Part shown: positions 36,290 through 46,281 of the stretch, piece by piece
Numbering within the stretch: the first letter of the stretch is position 1
Layout: each line of letters opens with the position of its first letter
Source of the DNA: Albugo candida
Taxonomy: Eukaryota; Oomycota; Peronosporomycetes; Albuginales; Albuginaceae
Direction of reading: 5' to 3'
DNA length: 64,000 nt
NCBI GenBank assembly: GCA_905220665.1
Contig: CAJNAR010000002.1
Location: forward strand, 248,001-312,000
Position numbers and translations under genes: made by a program
Notes under the pieces: model-generated
What the model saw: only the letters and a program-made list of their open reading frames with translations
Told to the model about the DNA's origin: nothing
The model's database searches: none

Positions 36290-38200
36290 TGCAAGCAATA
36301 GCTGTTTAAGCAACCAAATATGGGGTGACTTTGATCGTCTAATAGTCACGGACACCTTCGAACTTCAGGAAAATTGGTCCACTAAAATCATGAGGAAGCC
36401 TCATGCAATTTGAATAAATTGATCAAGATAATTGACGTGATGTTGAGCCGATGAAGCATATACCTGTAGCAGCTCAATATCTCACTTAGGACGCCGATCA
36501 GTCGCGGCATTTTCTAAGAAATTTGAATTCCGGTCGAAGCAAATGCTTGATACAGCTAAGGTGAAAGCTTCAATTATTGCGTGAAGTGTATAATCATCCT
36601 CTCCATGAAGTTCTTTCCTCTGGATAGTTAAATCGTACCGTGCGGATTGAGTATGCTACCACCGAATGTACGGCAACGTGCTATCGAACCCGAGGGGAAA
36701 AATTAACAAATTTGAGAAGTTTTGACCTCTTCTCACCGCTTCTCTCTATAGCGAAGCGACCGACTCATCTGATATATGTGTAAGAAATCTAAAATGCAGC
36801 TGTAGTGAATTTGACTTATGCTTGAGGTAGAAGAAAAAAACCGTATCTCAACTCGCTACAACCGAGATGACGGAAGGGATTAAGCAAAAGCGAAGTTATC
36901 GTTTCAGGTAGCAAAAGACTTATAGCTTCATTCAATAATATTTATATAGGGACGTTTGTTGAGTTCGAGAATCGTGTTCAAATTTAGCAGGAAAGAGGTT
37001 CCTTATTTCGGTCAGAACGTCAATCTAACATCACCTTGGTACGCAAAAAGTATCACGAGGTGACCCTAGAAGTCATAGACCGATGGGATTCCGTTGCGCT
37101 AATGTTGAGATACCTGAAAATGTATTGCAGCATCGAATGAAACGGTTTAATCCGATCAAAAAGCAGTTGTGCGAGTACGCCCGATGCTTCATGACCCTTC
37201 GTCACATAGCTCACATAAAGGTCTTGGTCACCCGTCTTCCGGAAAAAGCCTAAGTTAAGTTTTTCAACTTCGAGGAAGCTTTTAAACCGAGTCATTCGGA
37301 CGTAAAGGAGCCACGTTCTGGAGAAAGAAACCTTGTAAAGTGACATGAACGCCACTTTGACGAGAAATGGAAATATGAGCTGTTCATTGCAGAACAATTG
37401 GAAGTGAAACAAGGCGATTATCTCACTTCATTACTTTTTCTGATGCCGATTGAATCTTTGAATGGTATTTGGATTGATGACACTGCTGTCGAAATTAGGC
37501 TATTTTTTGCGCAAATTCAAACTTCTCTCCACACACTGAATGATATTCTGTCGTAACTGGAACTGGTCCAAATCATTTATGATGGATCAAGTGCGAAGTT
37601 CAACTTGCGCAAAATATCTTTGCTCTCTTTGAATCAGCCCATGCCGTGTTCTCTTATTTTTACTTCAACTATAGTAGGATTCGTTGAAGTTTGAGTTCAT
37701 TCCGTTCGGCCAGAAAAGCGTCTTTATGATGTATTGAATGTGAGGTTTGACGTGCATAAAGTGGCCGCGGTTGACAAATGGTTGAGCATACGGTAGTTTG
37801 ATCACATCTGTGACACTACACTATGGACATGAATATACTATAAGATATGCCAATACCTACTAAATTGATTTGTGCTTGGTCGAGATCACAAGGAAAGAAT
37901 TCGAAACTCGTTCACCTGATCAGAAAGAGTTTTTATATCTTTGTCGGCAGGACAATTGACTACAAATTCTTTATTTTTTGGGAACACTAAATCTACAACG
38001 CCTACAGTTTTTTTCATATGCTTTGTTCCTGCTCATTAAAATGTTCTTCTATGGAATTCCCTATCTCGTAAAACCTTTCCTGAAACCACAAATGCCAATA
38101 TATATGCTAACCGTCGCACCATATCGACATGGTCGAATGATACAATAAGAAGCGCATCTTTTAGGTGGAAGAAAGTATCAAATGTGCCACCAGATGACTT
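36290..38200 (+). mobile_element. old LINE ORF2 relic, plus strand
   Basis: Conceptual translation in shifting frames aligns block by block with ORF2 of LINE B, in the opposite orientation. Blocks are YGNVLSNPRG at about 36670, SLFRSERQSNITL at about 36990, HRMKRF...RHIAHIKVLVT at about 37130, FFNFEEAF at about 37260, VKQGD and LLFLMPIE at about 37410-37450, LELVQIIYDGSSAKFNL at about 37560, FVLGRDHKE at about 37870 and VAPYRHGRMIQ at about 38115. The catalytic FADD is lost. It is much older than copies A and B. Confidence 0.75.
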
Positions 38201-40261
38201 TCAACATTGCAATTATGCATATATTTGAGTATTATGGCTGTAGCATGGCAACTTCTATACATCTAGGATGGTTCCAGCTTCTTAACGTGGTTCTTTTATA
38301 GCTTTGTATCCTGTCATTATATAGTGCATCAAGCCTTCGTGTGGAGCAGTGCAATCCTCTCAACATCTCTTTTTCGTAGGCTAGTCATCTCTTAATTAGT
38401 GCTCGATCTGCTCCCAATTGACATTTTTATTTGATGCCGTCCACGTACAGAATAGAAGGAGTTCCAGCAAAACATTTCTGTTTTTTGTTCGCTCCTCGAC
38501 CAGCAACACTGACATTTTGATCACTTCTGTGATCTCCACCATGCTTAGTGGGTACCTTCATTAGGTCTAATAATATACTTACGATGAATAATGGCACATT
38601 TAGCTCGCAAAGGTTTGAAGCAAGTCGCAACGCAATGATGATTTGAATTATTTTCAAAAGTTCGTAGATCACGGCTTAGTGTAAGGCAACGTAAAGTAGA
38701 AGTGCAAGTATTTTGATGCAGTGAGGCAAGCGCAATTGAGGACAATCAATTGAAATACAAGTTATCAACTACTATAGGCTTTAGGTATATCACCACTCCG
38801 CTTAGGCGCATTCGTGCGGCTAGTAGAGGTATCACCCTTTTTTTCCAGTTAATCTATGGCGTTATGGGTGGCTATTCAACAATGTTCGGAGACTATCCTT
38901 GCTGGTGCTTCGATCCACATGTTGAAATAAGTTTTCTCATCTCGTCACGTCTATCCAAGAATTTGATACTTATTTGAATCTGAAAATGCGTTTCCAAGCT
39001 CGTCTGAATATGATAAGAAAACGATTTTGCGCAAAGTACTATCTTTAATTCACTTACGCACTCAAATTTCGCACCGACCACCGAATTTATCCCTTGATTC
39101 GTTGTTTTCCGATTTCTTGATCAAACGTATGCGTCTTATTTGGTAAGTATAATAGCGCTATTCCCGTCCTCCTCTCCCCTTTGAACATTGAGATAATCTT
39201 TGCATCATATATTTTTTGTATTCCAATCAATTTTGCAACATCCTCTTCCGTGCCGCTTTGAACATAATCAGATCATACCTTGGACGTCTATGCTTGGTAT
39301 CTCAGTGATACCATTAGAAACACAAACCTGTTGGTGCTATTCGTTTTATCTTTGCACTAACGAGTAAGAGAAACTCTAATTACAAGCTCGTATACTAACA
39401 TGTGTCAGGATCATGTAGCGTTTATTACTATACTTTTGACAAAGTCCATTTCTAGACTATCGTTAGTGAATTCAAAAAGACACTCTGATAAAAGTTGAGC
39501 TATCCGTTATCAAATCAATTCATGATTAGCAGGAGGTCGGTCGAAGACATACTACAGCTTATTTCCAGCTTCAATATGAGAGCTGAGTCTCAAATCAAAT
39601 AGCAATCTAGTCGAATTTGTATCGAGATATTACGACGCTATACATTTACGGGATGCTGCAAATTTTCCGGGCTGCATTGAAATCTTTGCGTGCATCTGTT
39701 TTATTTCGGAATGCATCTATAAATTCAAGTACATTATGCTTTGTGAATATTCAATGGGTCGAGCGCTAATAGCGGCACTTATTCACGGGCATGTTCTCTG
39801 CTTGTTTTTGCTATTGTTTACGTAGTTGACATTTTATTATATCTTTGACACAGTAACATAACAAGTATCATATCCATTCGGCAAGTTGTAAATCTCATCT
39901 CAATGATGACCATGCTTTCATTACTGAGACTTTGATGCAATAGACTATCTGCGATACTCATTTCGATAGCAAGATAAACTAATCTCTCATCTAAAAATGG
40001 AGCAGATTCCTTCCTCCATGCATTGATGCTCATGACACTAGTACGGATGGACTCTTCTAGACCGACAGTTCGTATTTGAAGAATTGATGCATTCTGTACA
40101 CTATGTAGATGTATCGATCATTTTTCTTGTGCTGCGGAAGTGTAAAACCACACACTTCTTCGTAGTCCGTAATGACCGGTATAAAGAAGTACAAGCCCGC
40201 AAGACGAAGGACTTGGCAAGGTTGACGCAATACTAACAGTATCTCCTGCTAGAATCAGCAG
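38201..40261. other. spacer, no gene seen
   Basis: No reading frame longer than about 80 codons and none that resembles anything else in the window. I see nothing I can support here. Confidence 0.4.
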
Positions 40262-40419
40262 GTTCCATATTTAGACGCGGTAGGGCAAGCTGTCGTTAAA
40301 CGCTTTATAGTCCTACTTTTTGCGTCATATCGAATCCCACGATATCACGATCATGCTGATTGGTTTATATTCATTGATGGCAACGCTTTTTCGATACTAA
40401 TATTCACAATCGAATATAC
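40262..40419 (+). promoter_or_regulatory. conserved upstream region, clade II gene at 40.4 kb
   Basis: Matches, in inverted orientation, the 160 bp upstream of the clade II copy at 61.4 kb: GGTAGGGCAAGCTGTCGTT, AAACGCTTT, TAGTCCTACTTTT and GCGTCATATCGAATCCCA occur in the same order. It differs from the clade I upstream block. Confidence 0.4.
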
Positions 40420-42445
40420 ATGGTGAGGAGCACACGCAACCTGATCAGTCTGGTCATCGTTACAATAACGAGCGCTCACTTGGTGGAGGGCAGCTTCACA
40501 AAATTATATGGTGAATTTCCGTACAGCACCTCAACTCTGAAAAAATGTCAGACTTGTCTATTAGAACAAGCAGGTGCGACGCGTTTGATCTTGATGAAGA
40601 AGACGATAACGGGAACAATAGCTCAAAAAACAGTAAACTTTGAATATCAGACACAGGGTCCAAGCTACTTCTACTCGAATGTAGAGACTTATTGCGTCGG
40701 ACGGCAATATTGCGGAATCCTTGCAATTGGAGCTACTCAACCCTACCATGAAGCAAAAGAGGCGACGGAAGCGAAACCTGAACAAAGCTATGATAAGCGG
40801 TATCAATGCTTATTGAGATTCTCTTTGGCCCACTCGCTTTCGTGTTTCAGAACTCTAAAAGAGCTGAGTGGTTCAGAACTAATGGGCGATTTTCTGTTGC
40901 GCAGTCCACTTTATGACCACGACTTGCATTTATTTCTTTTGTTTACATCGAAGAATCTGAAAGAAATGACCGGACATTATTTCCCCGCTATGCTTGTAAT
41001 GGTCACAGTTTTGTTCTATCAAGTGACGCATGTGACTCATTTGTCGAGAATATTTTTCCTAAATCGGACGACGATCAACGTCTTCAGAGATCGCCATCAC
41101 CAAAACGGGATAAAGCAGAATTCTTGCAACGATATGGGTTATCAATGAGCAAAGAGATAAGAGAAAACCATCCGGAAATAGTGAGACAAATTGAGGAGAC
41201 CCTGGGAATTGCTTTCGTACCACATTAGCCGCAGGTAAATCTGGAAGTTGCCTATCGTATTTGTCAGATACTATTGGAAAAACAACTCTGTTTATGGGAA
41301 GATCTTTCAAAGATCGGACGGGATCAACGAACGAGCATAATGGCTCGCAAAAGCTGTATTTCTATTACATATTATTACCTCCCAAATCTGGTGATCAACA
41401 ATTCCGGAGTTCTGGGGCATGTGGCGCTGTAGAGTATGCTCAAAGCAAGGATGAATGTTCTTCACTTCTGAACCAACACCTTTTCGTTTCCCCACAGTAT
41501 GCGCCAAAAGCCAAGCGCTTCAAAAGTCTATCAGCAAAACCTACATCTCCATCAACTCAGCAACCAAGCCTTTGCATATGGATCTTTTCTGTAACGCCGC
41601 AGGATTGTTTGATATGGCTTCACGAAACATTGGACACAAGCGCTTCGTTGACAATGCTATCACGGACAACGGCCTTGTTACACACTGTTGATTCAAGCGT
41701 TGCCGAATCCGTGCATCTTCCGTCCAGCTGTCATGTTCTACATGACATACCGATGAGTGTATGTACGATTGAGGAAGAATTGACGAGGCGCCAGCATTCT
41801 CACCGAAGCGTTGATCCGAATCCGCATCCATTTCCAGAAGCAGATGAAGACTCCATGTCAACGTTAAAGCAGCAACCTGCAATGTCTTCAACGAGTAAAA
41901 TGACGGCACAGAGCTCCTCCCCGTCATTTGGAAGTATTATTACCGTGATTCATCTCAACAAGGACGTAAATGCTCTGCCACTAAACTTGTTCAACTGCGC
42001 CACATGTCTTATCATTTATGAGGAAGTGCTCTTGATCTCTGTTGAGCTCGCACATGTGTTGGTGACGAAAGAAGATAGGGATGTGAACGGATTTACTGGA
42101 TGCGAACAGGTGTGTTCTTTCTCCGAGAATTCAAAACCGGAGCCTGTGTCTCATATCGAAGACTTTCGCCTTTTACATCCCTTATCCATGGACGATTTAG
42201 TATCAATTTTCTGCGGAGACATCGGAGAAAAAAAGAGGCGGTATGTCGACAGAGGAAACAAACGAAAAGACCAGATCAACATATCCTATGTGGACTATCA
42301 TAAGTGTCTAAATTATCTCACAACACATCCCTTGGATGTCGCAATACCCAAAGAGATGCCAACGTCGTCCGACAAAGTAACGGAGACTCGGACGAAAAGC
42401 AAAAATAAGCGCAAAATGAGTTCCGGCGATGAAAGGTCGAAATAG
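40420..42445 (+). pseudogene. secreted Cys-rich superfamily, clade II (broken, 40.4 kb)
   Basis: The ATG at 40420 opens a signal peptide (MVRSTRNLISLVIVTITS), then C-x2-C-L-L-E-Q-A-G-A-T-R, GPSYFYSNVE-x2-C and KELSGSELMGDFLL. Two frameshifts follow. The frame moves between about 40965 and 40990, where YACNGHSFVLSS continues in another phase, and again between about 41150 and 41220. The last part, 41261-42445 and open upstream to about 41230, carries DECSSLL, LSRTTALL, CTIEEEL and the C-terminal block (EEVLLISVE, DFRLLHPLS, DLVSIFCG). Each lesion is judged against the sister copy at 59.4-61.4 kb, which reads through in register. A sequencing error cannot be excluded for either frameshift. Confidence 0.75.
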
Positions 42446-43416
42446 GCGCAGTAACTACTTAGCTTTGAGATGAAAGAAGATTTTGACACGTTTCCTTCAA
42501 GTTGGTGATTTTTTTCTTTCTTTTCGCAACGAATATGTTAGGGGCAAATTCCAAGTATGCACGCCATGCGTAAGTAACTGTGTTCATTACGATACGAGTG
42601 TACTGCAAAGAGCAGTTTGAATCCATATACCCTCAGCATCGTAATCCGTTCTCATTTAAAATGACGCTGTATAGGCTTCCAAAAGTTAACAGCTCAATAG
42701 GACGGGCTGTCTGCATGATCATGCTACTCGCTATACATAGAAACCCTCAAGCACAGTCATTTCCTTCTTATTTGTCTTTGAGAGAATGACTTCATAATCA
42801 AGCAAGAAGACCTTCTGAAAATGCCAATCCTCTACATTTATGCGTGACAAGTCTCATAAAAGGCTGCTAAGAAATGGTCTTTGTAACATTCTCAGCTTAC
42901 ACATGAAATCTTACGTGGTTTCAGTCGGTTTTAAATTGTCTTCGAGACATATGAAACCACATTTTCTCAAAACGACGTTATCAAGAAAGTACGTGGCAGT
43001 CAACAGAAGTGACATGCACGCCGAAACACAGCTTGTGACTCATAATACCATATGCTGTGTTCGTTGTGAGCTTACACGTCAGTAATTTCGTCGTCAAAGC
43101 ATCAGATTTATAGCAAGTTTATAAGAAAAAGATCACCACGATACCCACGTGTACCACCTCATGCCACGCCTTTGATTGAAATCAAGCGATGAATTATGGT
43201 CAAATGGACGTGAGTACAGCTGGCAATCTTAACATTGGGGAAAATACATTCCTATTATGTGTCATCTCACCCTCCAAATACCTGGCGATGAAAACTGCTG
43301 TCCGAACAGCTCATCCCGTCGTCTGATCGGCAATCAAAGAAAATATTAATACAACTTTTTATTTTCTAATTCTCATCCAAATAGCATCTCAGCGATCACA
43401 ATCAAAGAGATACAAA
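42446..43416. other. intergenic, upstream of the glucanase gene
   Basis: No supported gene. The last 40 bp before 43417 are A-rich and presumably 5' leader. The 81-codon frame at 42840-43085 has no recognisable feature. Confidence 0.4.
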
Positions 43417-45351
43417 ATGCGTCACACTCATGGCGTCATGCTCAAGTGTGTATGCTTACAAATGATACTCAACCCCCTGCCTGTGCTATCCGAGAGATTT
43501 CAGCAGATGCAAGTCACCACTAGCGATTCACGCTCTGTTACGTCCGAATACACGCTATCGTCGACAAAAGGTCTCAATGAGGCAAAATGGAGGTGGGAAC
43601 ATGAAGACTCTGCTGTTCAGAATGAGGAATCGCTTTTCAAGACATTTATTCCAAAGGATGAAAGCAAAACCTGCTCACCAATCGGCAATGACGCCACTTC
43701 TTTCAATATGCAAATTCGTGGTGTCAATTTAGGCGGCTTATTCGTACTGGAACCTTGGATTACGCCGACGTTATTCTATCAGTTTTTGGGAACGCCAGAA
43801 CGATTTGGTAATAAAGCCCCAGAGAAAACCGCATTGGATACGTTCACATTTTGCACGGCTTTGGGTAAAAAAGAGGCAAATCTCCAATTACGGATTCACT
43901 GGGCCTACTGGCTCACGGAAGATGATTTTATCAGGTTGCATGCAGCTGGTGTCAATTCTGTCCGTATCCCTGTTGGCGACTATATGTTTGTGCCATATGA
44001 GCCTTACATCGGATGCACGGATGGAGCTGTCGAGGTGCTCGATCAAGTGCTCGATTGGGCCCACAAGTATGGGATGACCGTGCTACTGGACATCCACACA
44101 CAAATTGACTCACAGAATGGGTTCGACAACAGCGGAAAGACTTCTAATGTCAAGTGGAAAGAGACGCACGGTACAAAACCGAATGAATCCGTCGCATTTG
44201 AGCACTGGCCACATCGTGTAGCCGAATGGATAGGACCGTACGATGCGAATACAAAGACGTATTTGAGCATTAATTATGCCAACTTGCTCCATTCTCTCGA
44301 CGTCGTCACAGCGATAGTAGAAAGATACGCTACTCATCCAGCGGTCATGGGCCTCCAACCCATCAATGAGCCGTGGGAGTACACACCGATTCCGATCTTA
44401 AAGGAGTTTTACTGGAAAGGTTACAAACGTGTAAAAGCTGTAGCTCCAAACTGGAACTTTGTCATACACGACTCCTTTCGTTTTACTACGGATATATGGG
44501 CTGATTTCATGAGAGGCTGTCCGGGGATTGCATTAGATACACATATGTATCAAGCATGGATAAAGCCCGGAACGCAAGCGGATTTCTTTTCGAATGCGTG
44601 TCAGCAAAAGCAGACTATTTTCAACATGGAGAAGAAAGGCATGCCGGTGATCATCGGTGAGTGGTCTCTTGCGACAGACAACTGCGCGATGTGGCTCAAC
44701 GGATTTAACGATAATATGGTGGGGTACCCAAAAGTCCAATGTGCCTTTATAAAATGCCCTGTAACAAGCACCTATCTCGGCAATGGATTCCCTGGGACTC
44801 CTTTGGATCGCAGCAAACCGATGCAGGGGCCTTATGGATTAAATCCTTCTGGACCTTCGTTTGGTTTATGTCCTATAACAAGTAACACTGCTTTTCATCA
44901 GGTAGACGACAAGCAATTGACACTTGATTTGCTTCGAAAAAGGCTGAATGCGTGGTCAGCGGGACACGGATGGTACTTTTGGAATTTCAAGACAGAGTTG
45001 GACTACAAATGGAGCTTCTTGGATTTATATGATCGCGGGTTTATGCCAAAAAATATCTCCGACTATGGAAATGTTAAAGACATTCTCAGCGCATGTGATA
45101 AAGAAGATAAAGGCGAGTTCTATTGTCATGCAAACGCTACTGTGAAAGATGTCGAGCTGGAAAAAGGACTCTCGTACGCGTGTAGCTCGCCCAAAATCGA
45201 TTGCTCAAAGTTAAGCACAAAGTATCCAACGATATTGGAACGATGCGATGTGGCTTACAATGAGTACTGGCACCAACATCGTCGAGAAGGAGCCACGTGT
45301 GACTTTGATGGAACGGCTTATCTTTCAGAGCTGAATGCGCCTGGAAAATGA
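43417..45351 (+). CDS. secreted glucan 1,3-beta-glucosidase (GH5 family)
   Basis: Intact 644-codon frame. The N-terminus has a hydrophobic stretch; the Met at 43438 (MLKCVCLQMILNPLPVLS) gives a better signal peptide than the first Met. The glycoside hydrolase 5 exo-beta-1,3-glucanase signature is clear: RGVNLGGLFVLEPWITP, VRIPVGDY, VLLDIHTQ, the acid/base Glu in NEP (Glu318), the nucleophile Glu in IGEWS (Glu415) and GWYFWNFKTE. The enzyme removes glucose from the ends of beta-1,3-glucan, so it is expected in cell-wall remodelling or digestion. It is longer than yeast Exg1 because of an N-terminal extension and a Cys-rich tail after residue about 565. No introns. Neighbours are decayed secreted-protein genes and a kelch gene; no operon-like logic applies. 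Confidence 0.93.
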   Translation: MRHTHGVMLKCVCLQMILNPLPVLSERFQQMQVTTSDSRSVTSEYTLSSTKGLNEAKWRWEHEDSAVQNEESLFKTFIPKDESKTCSPIGNDATSFNMQIRGVNLGGLFVLEPWITPTLFYQFLGTPERFGNKAPEKTALDTFTFCTALGKKEANLQLRIHWAYWLTEDDFIRLHAAGVNSVRIPVGDYMFVPYEPYIGCTDGAVEVLDQVLDWAHKYGMTVLLDIHTQIDSQNGFDNSGKTSNVKWKETHGTKPNESVAFEHWPHRVAEWIGPYDANTKTYLSINYANLLHSLDVVTAIVERYATHPAVMGLQPINEPWEYTPIPILKEFYWKGYKRVKAVAPNWNFVIHDSFRFTTDIWADFMRGCPGIALDTHMYQAWIKPGTQADFFSNACQQKQTIFNMEKKGMPVIIGEWSLATDNCAMWLNGFNDNMVGYPKVQCAFIKCPVTSTYLGNGFPGTPLDRSKPMQGPYGLNPSGPSFGLCPITSNTAFHQVDDKQLTLDLLRKRLNAWSAGHGWYFWNFKTELDYKWSFLDLYDRGFMPKNISDYGNVKDILSACDKEDKGEFYCHANATVKDVELEKGLSYACSSPKIDCSKLSTKYPTILERCDVAYNEYWHQHRREGATCDFDGTAYLSELNAPGK

Positions 45352-45429
45352 TATTCTGACGAGATGCTAAGGGATTTGGCTTTGAAGGGAAAAAGTGTCG
45401 ATCCATCGGAACAGGGCGATGAATTCACT

Positions 45430-45800
45430 TCATGACGTGGGAGGAGGAAGAGCTCATTTGAAGCCTATTCGCAGATTGCAACTAAAGTGGAGAGCAGCCC
45501 GTTAAAGGATATCGTCCCGCAAATCATTTGACTGAATGGGTCCGCGGTGGGGAATGTAAACGTGGTCGATATAGGCACGCATTTCGCTGCCACACACGCA
45601 TCAGAGATGATATCAGACGATGAATGTACTCGATCTATTCTGTGCATTAGAACCTCGAATGAAAAAGCTATAAGTGAGATATTATCTGAAGGTGTAGTGC
45701 TGCTTTTAGAACGGAGATAAACATTTAATGCAAAGCGCCAACTTTCGACATCTTCCTCTTGATGATTTCTATAGAAGTATATTCCACTTCTGCATTTAAG
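45430..45800 (+). pseudogene. possible superfamily C-terminal relic
   Basis: A frame running from about 45440 to 45720 with one internal stop contains DDECTRSIL, similar to DECSS[IL]L of clade II. A second frame at about 45735-45790 reads FRHLPLDDFYRSIFHFC, resembling FRLLHPLSMDDLVSIFCG. Order and spacing are compressed relative to the intact clade, so this is a tentative relic. It could be chance similarity. Confidence 0.3.
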
Positions 45801-46281
45801 TCACCTAGATCATCGCGATCGGTCAATATTTTGCCATTTTGGCAGGTCTGAAGCAAAATGTTGTGTGTATCCAAATATGCGTCAGCTAGCCGGCCGATTG
45901 AGCGTGAATTCTACTCGACGTTACTCAAGACTATCCATCCATTTGAACTGTAAAGTGAAGCGCAAATTGTCGTAATGTCTAGCCCAATTATTGTGAGCTT
46001 GCTCCGAGACGGGGTCTGATTGTGAACGCAAAGGCTTCGACCAGCAATCCGTGAACCTGCAACCAGATGCAGATGAGTCACTTGTGCATGGCTTACGTTG
46101 ATGATTGCAATATGACTTCGTTTCTTGACAGGTGTGCGTAAAAGAAATGTCTTGCACAAGACGTTCCAGTGAGGATACCCATTAAAGTCTTATTTATAAC
46201 TTGGTCGAGTCTTAAACGTCGCATCATTCAAACCGTTGATCTCGTCCCTCGGCTTGCTCTTTTACTTATGGACTAGCGCTC
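45801..46281. other. intergenic, upstream of the kelch gene
   Basis: I see no gene here. Going upstream of 46282 in frame, the first stop is TGA at 46237-46239 and there is no earlier ATG, so the start of the kelch gene is fixed unless an exon lies further upstream. Confidence 0.4.

Noticed and set aside
36670..36700. Sequence resembling a tRNA T-loop (reverse complement contains GGGTTCGA)
   Set aside because: It falls in the LINE relic at the Asn-Pro-Arg codons of ORF2, and no matching acceptor or anticodon stems were found.
43805..44077. Second coding frame inside the glucanase gene
   Set aside because: A shadow frame of a well-supported GH5 enzyme.
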